In this document: piece after piece, positions 17,709 through 26,061 of the stretch
Layout of the letters: every line of letters starts with the position of its first letter
Numbering within the stretch: position 1 is the stretch's first letter
Source of the DNA: Burkholderiales bacterium
GTDB taxonomy: Bacteria > Pseudomonadota > Gammaproteobacteria > Burkholderiales > SG8-41
Reading direction: 5' to 3'
Assembly: GCA_036262035.1 (NCBI GenBank)
Contig: DATAJS010000018.1
Location: 1 to 64,000, forward strand
DNA: 64,000 nt
Notes under the pieces: model-generated
What the model saw: the letters and a program-made list of their open reading frames with translations, nothing else
The model's database searches: none
Told to the model about the DNA's origin: nothing
Program-made: the position numbers and the translations under genes

Positions 17709-18812
17709 TCAGCCGATCTCGACGTCCAGCCGGTGCGCCTTGCGCCCGCCGCGCGGCACGTCGGCGGGCAGGGTGACGTCGGCGAGCAGCGTGCGCGAGA
17801 ACTCGACCGCGCGCTGCACGAGCGCCTGTGACGCCTCGCGCAGCTCGGCGCTCTGCTGCACCTGGGTCACGTTGCGCTCCATGTCCTCCGCCGACCAGCC
17901 GCGCGTGTGCGCGATGAACGGAAACGGCGGGAACGAGAAACCGAGCTCCGAGAAGAACGCCAGCATGCCGCCCGCGACGCCCTGCACGTTGTCCTGTCCG
18001 CCGGTGATGATGAACCCCGCGACCTTGTCGCGGATGAGCACCCGGTCGTGCGTCGTGATCTCGTTCTGCACGCAGTTCAGACGCTCGGCCATCTTGAAGT
18101 ACAGCGCGCTCGCCACACCCCAGCGGATCGGCGTGGAGACGAGCACGACGTCGGCCCAGTGCACGACCGCCTCGTACACCTGCGCCATCTCGTCCTTGTC
18201 GTCCATCTGCGTGATCGAGCACGGCCACGTGCATGCCCGCGCGCTCTTCGAGTAATAGCCTTCGCAGTTGCGGAAGTCGAGCGAGCGCAGGCGGATGTGT
18301 TCGGTCTCGCACGCGAGGCCCTGCCGGGCATATTCGAGCGCGGCGTCGAGCAGCGCTTCGGAGGTCGAGTAGCGCGGGTTCGCCGCATCCATCACCGTCG
18401 TCGAGATGCCGACCACGCGCGTCGATCCGGGGACCCTTTCGACCGGACGCGCCAGCGGGTGCGGCGCGTGCGGCTTGCGGTTGCGGCGGGTCGCGTTGTC
18501 GGTGCGCACGTACAGCCGGCCGTCGCGCACCCGCACTTCGTAGGCGGGCACGCAGTCCTCCTCGAAACCCGGCTCGCCCTTGCCGGTGCTGCGATGGAAT
18601 TTCCAGTTGTGCCACGGGCAGACGACGTAATCGCCGTCGAGCCGTCCCTGCCCCAACGGCCCGCCGACGTGATTGCAGCTGCCGCCGATCGCCCCGAGCT
18701 CGCCGTCGCGGCACGTGATCGCGATGCGCGTGCGACCGCACATCGCCTCGGACACCGGCGCCGCCAGGAACCGCGCGACGTCGCCCACGTCTTCCCACTT
18801 TTCTTCGGTCAT
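17709..18812 (-). CDS. Rieske [2Fe-2S] protein fused to a flavodoxin-like NAD(P)H/FMN oxidoreductase
   Basis: In this 367-residue fusion, residues about 5-105 form a Rieske domain with ligands C46-x-H48 and C65-x2-H68 (CNHVGG and CPWHNW). From about residue 127 (STRVVGISTTVMDAANPRYS) to the end is an NADPH-dependent FMN reductase/flavodoxin fold. It includes a Cys-rich insert (NCEGYYSKSARACTWPC) and LVSTPIRWGVASALYFKMAE. It should pass electrons between a flavin and a [2Fe-2S] centre. It follows the b/c-cytochrome gene by 10 bases, so the two probably work together. Confidence 0.85.
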   Translation of the reverse strand: MTEEKWEDVGDVARFLAAPVSEAMCGRTRIAITCRDGELGAIGGSCNHVGGPLGQGRLDGDYVVCPWHNWKFHRSTGKGEPGFEEDCVPAYEVRVRDGRLYVRTDNATRRNRKPHAPHPLARPVERVPGSTRVVGISTTVMDAANPRYSTSEALLDAALEYARQGLACETEHIRLRSLDFRNCEGYYSKSARACTWPCSITQMDDKDEMAQVYEAVVHWADVVLVSTPIRWGVASALYFKMAERLNCVQNEITTHDRVLIRDKVAGFIITGGQDNVQGVAGGMLAFFSELGFSFPPFPFIAHTRGWSAEDMERNVTQVQQSAELREASQALVQRAVEFSRTLLADVTLPADVPRGGRKAHRLDVEIG

Positions 18813-18821
18813 GGCGTCTCC

Positions 18822-19847
18822 CTATTTGATGCTCTGACGCGCGCTTAGGAAGTAGACGATGCGCGCGAGCTCGTCCGGCGTGGCGACCAGACCGTTGCCG
18901 GCCATGCGCGAGACGATCGCTGTCATCTCGTCGCGCGTGCCGCTCACCTGCGGCAGCGGGTGGCATTGCACGCACTTCGCCTCGAACGTCTTCCTGGAGG
19001 CGTCGATGTCGAATTGCGCGTCGGCCGGGAGATTGCGCACCGCGTCTACGGACGCCTGATTCTCCATCTCCTGCCCGCGTTTGGCGACCAGCGCCTGCTG
19101 GAGATCGGGCGACATCGCGACGAGGTAGGCGGCAACGTGCCAGCGCTCCTCGGTGCCGATCGGCTTGCCGATGACCGCGCGGTCGGCCATGCGGTTGACC
19201 GTCTGGAACCACACGTCCGGCGGCTTGGGTTTGACGAGCACGGTGCGCAGATCGTGGCACTGCACGCACTTGCTCAGCAGCACGCGGCGTCCCATCTCCA
19301 GCCCCTGCGTCGAGGCGAGCGTCTCGACGTTGGCTTCCTTCGGAAAACCGGCGCGCGGCAGCAATGTCTTAAGGCGCTCGAGGTTCTCTTTCGACAGCAC
19401 CGAGCCGAAGGCCTGCTGCGAGAGGTACTGCTCCTTGAAGACGAACGGCACCGACAGCCCGACGAGCAGCACGGTGCAGATCACCATCACGACGCCGAGA
19501 AACGGCACGAGCGCGCTTTCGAGGTGCTTGAAGAAGCGCACGATGCTGATCTTCACGATCAGGATGACGCCGATCGCCAGCCCGAGCGTGAGGTGCATCA
19601 CGGTGCGCGGCGGCAGCTCGATCTGGTAATGCCAGATGCGCGGCAGCATCTGCGCCATGAGGAAGACATAGATCGCGAGGAACGCATAGCCGGTGTAGCG
19701 ATGGATGCGCATGAGCCTCGGCGGCGCGGAGCTCTTGCCCGAGGCCTCGTCGAACGGATAGCCCCACAGATGGAACATGAGGAGCATGTTGACGATGCCC
19801 AGCGCGAGGAACGTCAGTCCGAGCAATACGTTGAGCCATGTATCCAT
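18822..19847 (-). CDS. Membrane cytochrome b/c protein with two CxxCH haem-c sites
   Basis: The 341-residue protein has four transmembrane helices in residues 5-136. Histidines H26, H49, H85 and H108 lie in or near the helices and could bind haem b. A periplasmic part contains two c-type haem motifs, both CVQCH (C194-H198 and C292-H296). Each is followed by a short mono-haem-like helical unit with a downstream Met. It is likely an inner-membrane electron carrier. Its gene neighbour encodes the Rieske-flavin fusion, suggesting a route from NAD(P)H or quinol to c haems, though this is inference. Confidence 0.85.
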   Translation of the reverse strand: MDTWLNVLLGLTFLALGIVNMLLMFHLWGYPFDEASGKSSAPPRLMRIHRYTGYAFLAIYVFLMAQMLPRIWHYQIELPPRTVMHLTLGLAIGVILIVKISIVRFFKHLESALVPFLGVVMVICTVLLVGLSVPFVFKEQYLSQQAFGSVLSKENLERLKTLLPRAGFPKEANVETLASTQGLEMGRRVLLSKCVQCHDLRTVLVKPKPPDVWFQTVNRMADRAVIGKPIGTEERWHVAAYLVAMSPDLQQALVAKRGQEMENQASVDAVRNLPADAQFDIDASRKTFEAKCVQCHPLPQVSGTRDEMTAIVSRMAGNGLVATPDELARIVYFLSARQSIK

Positions 19848-19865
19848 CCGGTCCCCCGGCGAATG

Positions 19866-19905
19866 TGGGTCGGACCCCGGCTTTTTCGGGGTCAGGCCCC
19901 GGTTT
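19866..19905. repeat. REP-like GGGGTC palindrome
   Basis: GACCCCG (19873-19879) and CGGGGTC (19887-19893) form a hairpin, and the sequence continues into a second GGTCAGGCCCCGG-like element. There is no T-run, so it is not a standard terminator. Such GGGGTCNGACCCC-rich palindromes resemble REP-type intergenic elements mobilised by REP-associated transposases. No transposase lies nearby. Confidence 0.5.
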
Positions 19906-19910
19906 GCTCG

Positions 19911-20300
19911 TCAGTAACTCCCGCCCGCGCTCGGCGCCTGCGCCGCCGCTTTCGCCCCGCCGCGCAGCGCGACGAACCACACGTTCTGCAGCTTGTCGCC
20001 TTTGGTGTCGCCGGGCTTGGCGTCGTTCACGTAGTAGTAGAGCGGCTTGCCCCCGTAGGTGAGCTGCTTGCTGCCGTCGTCGCGCGTGATCTCGCCGAAC
20101 CCGTTGCCGCTCGCCTCACCCGGCCGCGCCGCGGGCCACACCGCGAGACAGCCGCCGGCGCACGCGCTCCTGCCGTTGGCATCGGGCGTGAAGGTGTAGA
20201 GCGTCATGCCGTTCTTGCCGGTGATGACGTCGGCGGCGCCGGCGCCGAGCGACAGGAGACCGAAGGCCAGGGCGAGCGGGAGATTGCGGTTCATGTGCAT
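19911..20300 (-). CDS. Secreted repeat protein of unknown function (COG4315, Lipoprotein_15 type)
   Basis: The 129-residue protein has a signal peptide (MHMNRNLPLALAFGLLSLGA). Two short repeats of the 'secreted repeat of unknown function' family follow (KNGMTLYTFTPDANGRSACA, GGCLAVWPA, and GKPLYYYVNDAKPGDTKGD). The start at 20300 is supported by GAGG 6 bases upstream. It is exported and has no known enzymatic role. It lies immediately downstream of the ECF sigma/anti-sigma pair and could be a target gene, an inference from position only. Confidence 0.85.
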   Translation of the reverse strand: MHMNRNLPLALAFGLLSLGAGAADVITGKNGMTLYTFTPDANGRSACAGGCLAVWPAARPGEASGNGFGEITRDDGSKQLTYGGKPLYYYVNDAKPGDTKGDKLQNVWFVALRGGAKAAAQAPSAGGSY

Positions 20301-20421
20301 GGCGATCCTCTTTGAATGTCGTTGGCGAAAGGCGGGGCTCATCGCCCGCACCGACACGACATACGCGCGAAGGCGCGCGAAGGATTCACCGGCACGCCGC
20401 GCGTGCCGTACGTCGTAAGGC

Positions 20422-21138
20422 TTAGCCGCCCTTGAGATTGATGCAGAGGCCGGAGTAGATGAGCGGGGTCGTCGGCGCGCTCGGCGTCGCACCCGACGGT
20501 TCCACGCTGACCGCGAGCGACTGCGCGCCTCTCACGAGCTTCCAGGCCTCGTCCGAGAGCGCGACCTGGGCGGGCGCGTCGGCGCGCGCGACCGCGAGCG
20601 GACGTATCGCGCCGGTGTCTTTTTCGATCGCCCAGATCTGCAGCACCCGGCCCTCGGCCGGACGCGGCAGCACGATCGGCTCGGTCTTCAGATGAAAAGG
20701 CGCGCGGTAGCCGGTGACGACGAGCGCCGGCTGACCCGCCGGGTTCTGCAGGATCGCGACGTAGCTCGGTGCGACGCTCGGCGGCGCGCGCAATGCGAGC
20801 AGGCTCGTGAACACCGCGAGCACCGCGGCGATCGTCGCGGCTCCGAACGAGAACGTGCGCCAGAAGCCGAGACGGTTCCACAGCGACGGTCGGGCTTGCG
20901 GCGATCCGCCGCCTTCGATACGGCGCTCGATCGCGGCGAGGACGTGCGGCGCGGGCTCTACGGCGCGCGCCTCCTGCGCGAGCGGCGCGAGGTCTTCCTG
21001 CCATTCGCCGACGAGGCGCGACAGATCGGCGTCGGTACGCAGCATGCGCTCGAAGCGCGCGCGGGCGCGGCCATGCAGCGCGCCGAGGGCGTATTCGCCG
21101 GCGAGCATCTCACGCAGCTTCGGGTCCGCGAGCTTCAT
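20422..21138 (-). CDS. Anti-sigma factor (RskA/anti-sigma-K type)
   Basis: The 238-residue protein has an N-terminal zinc-less anti-sigma domain (MKLADPKLREMLAGEYALGA, ARARFERMLRTDADLSRLVG). One transmembrane helix lies at about residues 95-115 (FSFGAATIAAVLAVFTSLLA). A periplasmic RskA C-terminal domain follows (PSVAPSYVAILQNPAGQPAL, VLQIWAIEKDTGAIRPL). It should hold the cognate ECF sigma factor at the inner membrane and release it on a periplasmic signal. The ATG overlaps the sigma factor stop as ATGA, the usual coupled arrangement. Confidence 0.92.
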   Translation of the reverse strand: MKLADPKLREMLAGEYALGALHGRARARFERMLRTDADLSRLVGEWQEDLAPLAQEARAVEPAPHVLAAIERRIEGGGSPQARPSLWNRLGFWRTFSFGAATIAAVLAVFTSLLALRAPPSVAPSYVAILQNPAGQPALVVTGYRAPFHLKTEPIVLPRPAEGRVLQIWAIEKDTGAIRPLAVARADAPAQVALSDEAWKLVRGAQSLAVSVEPSGATPSAPTTPLIYSGLCINLKGG

Positions 21139-21692
21139 GGCCGCATGCACTCGCGCAAGGCGAGGAGACCGCGCCTCACCCACGACTTGACGGTGCCGAG
21201 CGGCAGTCCGCGCTCCTGCGCGACCTCGACCGGCGTATAGCCTTCGTGATGAACGAGCAGCACGGTCGAGCGTTGTTCGTCGGAGAGCCTCGCGAGGCAG
21301 CGGCGCAGCCGCGCGAGCTCGTCACTCACCAGCGCCGCGTCGTCCGGACGCAGCGCGTGATCGGGCGTTTCCTCGTCGACGGGCTCCGGATCGAGGTGCG
21401 CGCGATAGTCGGCACGCCGGACGACGTCCAGCGCGCCGTTACGCACGATATTGATCAGCCACGTCATCGCCGCCCCGCGCGACGCCTCGTAATCGCCCGC
21501 GTGCTGCCAGACTTTCACGTAGGCATCCTGCAGCACCTCCTCGGCCCACTGCCGGTTCTTCAATATACGCAGCGCGACGCCGTTCAGATTCGCGGAAGTG
21601 GCGTGGTAGAGCTCGACGAAAGCGGCGCGGTCGCGCAGGGCACAGCGCGCGAGCAGGTGCTGAAGCCTCGAGGCGGAGCGTTCTTCGGCCAT
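21135..21692 (-). CDS. ECF RNA polymerase sigma factor (SigK-like)
   Basis: The 185-residue protein contains sigma region 2 (AFVELYHATSANLNGVALRI, WAEEVLQDAYVKVW) and region 4 (RSTVLLVHHEGYTPVEVAQE and LPLGTVKSWVRRGLLAL). This is the length and layout of an extracytoplasmic-function sigma factor of the SigK/RpoE4-like type. The start MAEERSA was chosen because a longer frame would run back through the displaced tRNA terminator and attachment repeat. It precedes its anti-sigma gene with a 4-base overlap. Before island insertion it lay directly downstream of tRNA-Arg. Confidence 0.92.
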   Translation of the reverse strand: MAEERSASRLQHLLARCALRDRAAFVELYHATSANLNGVALRILKNRQWAEEVLQDAYVKVWQHAGDYEASRGAAMTWLINIVRNGALDVVRRADYRAHLDPEPVDEETPDHALRPDDAALVSDELARLRRCLARLSDEQRSTVLLVHHEGYTPVEVAQERGLPLGTVKSWVRRGLLALRECMRP

Positions 21693-21712
21693 CGTTCCCC
21701 TAACGTGCGCCG

Positions 21713-21742
21713 AAAAAACCAAAGCCGCCCGTAGGCGGCTTT
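21713..21742 (-). terminator. Stranded terminator of the tRNA-Arg gene
   Basis: On the minus strand AAAGCCGCC-TACG-GGCGGCTTT is followed by GG and six T. It stands 13 bases beyond the left copy of the tRNA-Arg 3' end, exactly where the tRNA terminator would have been before the island inserted. It now terminates nothing obvious. Confidence 0.8.
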
Positions 21743-21754
21743 GAGTCTGGAATG

Positions 21755-21799
21755 TGGCGCGCCCGGCAGGATTTGAACCCACGACCCCCTGGTTCGTAG
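21755..21799. repeat. Left attachment site: duplicated 3' end of tRNA-Arg
   Basis: These 45 bases are identical to 31235-31279 and correspond to the tRNA-Arg(ACG) 3' half including the encoded CCA, up to the anticodon. After 21799 the match stops (TCCGAA against CCAGGT), so the 5' half of the tRNA is missing here. This is the signature of site-specific integration by the tyrosine integrase at 29971. Confidence 0.93.
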
Positions 21800-22096
21800 T
21801 CCGAAATACAGGCGCAAGTCATTGATTGGTAAGTAATGTCGTTTAGGGATCCGTCCGTTGCTTTCCCTCTACGTGCTTCAACTTGGTGCGACGAAGTTTG
21901 GCAGAAGTCTAGCAGCGTTTCTCTGGGGGTCGATGATCTGGTGAGTCGCTCGGGTACTCAGCAACGCGTTGGGTCCGCTTCGCGCGACCATAGCCCCGCG
22001 GGACAAGCTGACGTGCGGAAGCTCGTCGACCGGACGATGCTAAGCTTCACGACAGCAGTAGGTTTCGCATAACAATGCGTACGGAGGAGCCCCTAC
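21800..22096. other. Non-coding left end of the island
   Basis: No convincing gene is present. AAGTCATTGAT at 21816-21826 recurs exactly at 31221-31231 on the inner side of the other attachment site, so it may be an integrase arm site. An open frame at 21836-22072 lacks a ribosome-binding site and protein-like composition. The last bases hold the Shine-Dalgarno site of the next gene. Confidence 0.5.
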
Positions 22097-22738
22097 GTGC
22101 CAAGTCTGATTGGTCGCGCCGCCGCGTTAGCGTTGCTTGCATGCGCTGTGTTCTCGGGGATCACCGCAGCGCAGGAGCCCGCGTTCCGACGGGTCCAGCT
22201 ATCGCACGGAATCTCCCTAGAAATACCGAGCCACTGGACGGTTCTGTCATCGGAAACCCGGAAGAACTTGTCAGCGGTGGGGCAAGCTATCGCAGAAAAT
22301 TCCGGCACCGAGCTACCAGCGGGCCGCAAGGAACCGCTGCTCGCGGTCAATGCAGTTCCAAGTCCCACCGGAGCCACGATTCGAGTCAGCGTTACATCGC
22401 CTCCGGATTACACTCAAGCGGACTTGGCTGCCACTAAGACCGCAGAACTCAAAGATCTCGAGAGTGAGATGCTTCGGACCTTCCGCAAGATGGAGGCGGC
22501 CGGCGGCCCCAAGATAATTCAGGCGCAGCCGTTTCGGATCGAGCGATTCAACAATCAGCTTACGCTTGTGATGCCATACGTACGCGCTGGCATCAACGGT
22601 CCATCGCCTTGGCAAGTGGTCCAGTACAAGATCCCACGACCGACTTACCTCCTCGAGCTTACGTTGTCGCATAGACAGTCGGATGCGGCGCTTTGGGCAC
22701 CGATCCTTGAGCGAGTGAAACGCTCGATTCAGTTCTGA
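22097..22738 (+). CDS. Secreted protein of unknown function
   Basis: The 213-residue product starts with GTG; ACGGAGGAG lies 8 bases upstream and supports this choice. A signal peptide (MPSLIGRAAALALLACAVFS, cut near AAQ) leads to a soluble domain with SHGISLEIPSHWTVLSSETR. That block resembles the start of PsbP/DUF1795-like lipid- or ligand-binding folds, but the similarity is weak. It lies in the island beside a second membrane gene on the same strand 28 bases on. Function is unknown. Confidence 0.7.
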   Translation: MPSLIGRAAALALLACAVFSGITAAQEPAFRRVQLSHGISLEIPSHWTVLSSETRKNLSAVGQAIAENSGTELPAGRKEPLLAVNAVPSPTGATIRVSVTSPPDYTQADLAATKTAELKDLESEMLRTFRKMEAAGGPKIIQAQPFRIERFNNQLTLVMPYVRAGINGPSPWQVVQYKIPRPTYLLELTLSHRQSDAALWAPILERVKRSIQF

Positions 22739-22766
22739 GTCTCCTGCCGAGCCCAGCCACATTCAA

Positions 22767-23474
22767 ATGAGCGCGAGAGTCGAAAAAGGCAAGCGGTGGT
22801 TCAAATTCGTGTTGATGTTGTTGGCGGTGACCGCTGTTGTAAAGATCTTCTTTGCGCTCGGCTCACCGAACTCGGCTAACAAATTTGCTATTGCATTGGT
22901 TCAGTTCATCGGCGGTGTCATCGTTCTTGGGCTGCCGGCATTTCTACTCGGATGGGTAACGGGACCCAAGGATGAAAGGTCGCCGAACGAACCAGGCGGC
23001 CATGAATTAGCGCCCCTAGACACATCGTTTTCGGCGCCCGCTGCCGATGACAGGCCGCGCGATACATCAGCCCGCAGCACCTCCTCTGTGACGGATGCGT
23101 CGCCACCGGACGAAAAATTCTGGGCTGCCGCGCTCGCGGAGTTTGATAGCCCGCTCCGTCGGCCCGGCCTGTGGGCAAGCGCATTCGCCGAGACTGACGG
23201 CAACGAGTCGCGCGCAAAGGCAATCTACTTACGGCACCGAGCTCGCGAACTGCATCACGAACATCAGCGGCAACAGGCGGAGCTTAAACATCAAGCAGAA
23301 CTGGCGCGGATGACTGAGGAGCAGCGCGCGTATGCCTCACTTCCGAAGGGCACCTGCGCCAATTGCGAAGCAGTTATTCCTATAGCGTCCGAACAATGCA
23401 GCAAGTGCGGAGCCGCCTTCGGTCCGGGCAGCACATGGCGCATTACGCCTCTCGCCGGCTCTAGTACACCGTAA
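22767..23474 (+). CDS. Membrane protein with C-terminal zinc ribbon
   Basis: The 235-residue protein has two transmembrane helices at about 12-32 and 40-66. A low-complexity Ser/Asp/Pro linker follows, then a charged helical region rich in Gln/Glu/His (ARELHHEHQRQQAELKHQAE). The end is a zinc-ribbon-like CxxC-x12-CxxC (CANCEAVIPIASEQCSKCG). It is not recognised as a named family. It probably forms a two-gene unit with the upstream secreted protein. It converges with ietS, leaving 61 bases between stops. Confidence 0.7.
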   Translation: MSARVEKGKRWFKFVLMLLAVTAVVKIFFALGSPNSANKFAIALVQFIGGVIVLGLPAFLLGWVTGPKDERSPNEPGGHELAPLDTSFSAPAADDRPRDTSARSTSSVTDASPPDEKFWAAALAEFDSPLRRPGLWASAFAETDGNESRAKAIYLRHRARELHHEHQRQQAELKHQAELARMTEEQRAYASLPKGTCANCEAVIPIASEQCSKCGAAFGPGSTWRITPLAGSSTP

Positions 23475-23535
23475 CGGAGAAGCTATGTTGCGGCGAATCG
23501 GACCGCGCGCAACGTCAGGTCTCGGGCAGAAAGTA

Positions 23536-26043
23536 CTAGTGCTGGATGTCAATCGCGACGCCAACGCGGTTTGCAACTGCCGTATAGAGGTCAACGTCCA
23601 CTCCCGGCGCGCGTATCGACACCAGAAGAGAATACGGTGCGGATTGGTTAAATCGCTCCAGCGCAGTACGGGTCTTCCACCATCCCAGTGCCGGGTAGAT
23701 GGCGATTGCGCCCCGGCTTGCCAAGTCCGCGGCGCGGCCGCGCCACGTGTCGGAATGAATCGACCCTCTGTGGCGGCCGCTCTTGCCGATGTCCCACTGC
23801 GGATCATCGCCAGCGACGCGGGTGCCTTCTTCTTCATCGCGCGCTGCGGCATTGACGCGCTGCTGAAACTCCTCCACGGACTCAAGCGGGCGCTTCACGT
23901 CGAAGCGTAAACCGTGGGACTCATACCTGTACCGCGAACGCGGCCCGCGCTCTGAGGGATTTGGCTCGATGAAATACGACAACGTAACGCGCATCTCGAC
24001 CTGCGTCTCACCGAGGGCTTCAAGCTCTCCAAGGGGCCACGGCAGCTCGTAGAAGTGCATATCCCTCATCTTCGGTTGGGCCGAGCCTTCGCGTTCGAAT
24101 GGCTGCAAGCTTTCCTCGACGATTAAGGTGAGGGCGTTCGAAGCGCTCCATCGTGCTCGATCCAAATCCGGTACACCAAAACCACAATGCCGTACGAGGT
24201 TGACATAGTCTGCCTTCGACGGTGCCCGTCCTGCAGGGAAAAACATGCGGCGCATCTCATGCGTCCATTCTGCAGAGTGCACGACCATTCCGCGAATCGT
24301 CTCCGGCCGCAGGTCCGGATACTCCGCCATCAATTGTGCCGCCATTCGCGCAGCCAACGCCGTAGCCGCGCTCGTAGCATTCGCCGTGGTAAACAAGCGC
24401 TGCGCGGGCACATGATGCGTCGTCAGCAGGCTGAGACTTGCCGTCCAGACCGCACTGATATCGTCCTCTGCAGCGTTGCCCCCCTCGAACATCACGTCGG
24501 GTTTAAGGGGCCAGTATGTCTGCCACGTCGCCGACGTGGTGCTGAATGGACTCAGGCCTCCCCCTGCTGCAATCGGTTGATATCCGCCCATGTCAGGCTC
24601 GGTGATGTTGACGTAATTTGTGAACGCCCCAATGGTTAGTGCGTTCCAAGCCTGTGCGGGATCGTGGATCCCGTCAGTTGTATTGCTATCTGGATACAAT
24701 GCCCACGCGTTAGAATCCGTAACGTTGCCTGCTGACACGACGATTAGTCGAGGCGTTGCACCTGCGCTCTCTGCATCTACGGCGAGCCGATCTATTGCGG
24801 CCGACCAGGCCGAAGGTCTACCGCGGTCGCGGTTGTCTCGCGCCGTTACCGCCATCTCGAACACGCGTGCCCGATCGGGTGCGGTGACTTCCGGTCTCGA
24901 GACCGCCTCGATGGTGATGTATCCATGATGTTTCGCATCACCGCCGTTGTAGCCATCGTGAGGTAGGAGCTTTACCGCCTCAAGTCGATGACGAACGATG
25001 ACTGGGTCACGCGTCGCAAGTGCAGCGGTCAAGTCGCCGAGGAGCGCGAGTCCGGCCATGTTCGTGCCGTGACCGTCGTTATCATCTGTGCCCCACCCGG
25101 GCTCGACAGTGTGTTGATCGGCAGCAGCAAGTGCGTCAGTAAGCAAAGGATGCCCACTGTTAACCCCAGTATCGAGCACGCACACGTGCGGCACATCTTC
25201 TTCGGGATTAGGGATTCGTATTCTTGCCAGGAGGTCTTCTGCCCATTCCGGTTGCTCTTCGAGCGGCATCGAATCGAAAAACTCTGCCGTGTCCTTCGCC
25301 CGCCGCAACTCGCCGATGCTGTTGAGCGTCATCGCCGACAGCGTCATCTGCGCGGCAGAGGTATAAGCAAGTACGACCGTGCGCTCAGGGAACTCGAGTT
25401 CGCCAGCAGCCACAGGCACGTCCTGAAGCTGCATCAGTCGCCTGAAATCAGTGACTGAACGGCTGCGATCCCCGCGCACAGGCAACCACACCTCCCACCA
25501 GAATGTTTCATCCGGGTCTGCCGGGAAGACTGCCGGATCGTCGGTCCAAAGGTCCCTCAACCGTGCAGCGCGAATGGCGCGAATCGTGTTGATGAGCGAC
25601 TTGTGGTCGCGAGCGCGCCCGGCGCTGTCACGCCTCTCTGAAAGGTACTCTTCGATCAGGCGTTCGAAATGTTCGAGCCGGCCTTCTGGAACGAAGACGT
25701 TGGCGTACGTCACCGTGTCTTCGTGCCGGACATTCATCAGCTCGATGCCAGAACGCACTCTGGCAAGACTTTCAAAAGCCAGTTCTATATCGGGAAAGCT
25801 TTCGAACGCCACCTGCAAGCCATAGCCCGCTTCGACTCCGACATCTCGCTGAGCCTCTACTGCAGCTGCGGCGGCAGGCCTTAACTCGTCAACTTGACGA
25901 CGGAGTGTGTTGCCATGCTCCTGCCGATCCCGTTCCGGAATGGTTCGCCGCGGAATAATCTGCCGCGGCGACCGAAACGGTTGCGTCTGGGCCAAGTCCC
26001 TAAGGACCAGGTGTCGATATCTGCGCTCGTGCTGCTCCGCCAT
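23536..26043 (-). CDS. ietS: Subtilisin-like serine protease of an IetAS defence/stability module (IetS)
   Basis: The 835-residue protein has an S8 peptidase core with Asp291 (CVLDTGVNSGHPL), His325 (DNDGHGTNMAGL), oxyanion Asn440 (VVSAGN) and Ser558 (TTANATSAATALAAR). About 285 residues precede the core without a signal peptide, so it probably acts in the cytosol. Length, domain order and the AAA-ATPase partner 18 bases upstream match IetS of the IetAS pair. That pair is known from Agrobacterium plasmid incompatibility/stability and is listed as an anti-phage system. The protease is the presumed effector and the ATPase its controller; this is family knowledge, not shown here. Confidence 0.88.
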   Translation of the reverse strand: MAEQHERRYRHLVLRDLAQTQPFRSPRQIIPRRTIPERDRQEHGNTLRRQVDELRPAAAAAVEAQRDVGVEAGYGLQVAFESFPDIELAFESLARVRSGIELMNVRHEDTVTYANVFVPEGRLEHFERLIEEYLSERRDSAGRARDHKSLINTIRAIRAARLRDLWTDDPAVFPADPDETFWWEVWLPVRGDRSRSVTDFRRLMQLQDVPVAAGELEFPERTVVLAYTSAAQMTLSAMTLNSIGELRRAKDTAEFFDSMPLEEQPEWAEDLLARIRIPNPEEDVPHVCVLDTGVNSGHPLLTDALAAADQHTVEPGWGTDDNDGHGTNMAGLALLGDLTAALATRDPVIVRHRLEAVKLLPHDGYNGGDAKHHGYITIEAVSRPEVTAPDRARVFEMAVTARDNRDRGRPSAWSAAIDRLAVDAESAGATPRLIVVSAGNVTDSNAWALYPDSNTTDGIHDPAQAWNALTIGAFTNYVNITEPDMGGYQPIAAGGGLSPFSTTSATWQTYWPLKPDVMFEGGNAAEDDISAVWTASLSLLTTHHVPAQRLFTTANATSAATALAARMAAQLMAEYPDLRPETIRGMVVHSAEWTHEMRRMFFPAGRAPSKADYVNLVRHCGFGVPDLDRARWSASNALTLIVEESLQPFEREGSAQPKMRDMHFYELPWPLGELEALGETQVEMRVTLSYFIEPNPSERGPRSRYRYESHGLRFDVKRPLESVEEFQQRVNAAARDEEEGTRVAGDDPQWDIGKSGRHRGSIHSDTWRGRAADLASRGAIAIYPALGWWKTRTALERFNQSAPYSLLVSIRAPGVDVDLYTAVANRVGVAIDIQH

Positions 26044-26061
26044 TTCGTATGGCGCGCCTTA

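Noticed and set aside
17689..19269. A long upstream extension of the OGT-like protein
   Set aside because: The extension is antisense-like, arginine-rich sequence that overlaps the Rieske fusion and cytochrome genes; the TPR domain begins at 17688.
21755..21799. A second tRNA-Arg gene
   Set aside because: Only the 3' 45 bases are present; the 5' half is replaced by unrelated sequence, so it is an attachment-site duplicate.
21836..22072. A 78-codon frame at the left end of the island
   Set aside because: There is no ribosome-binding site and no protein-like pattern, and it lies in the attachment-end region.
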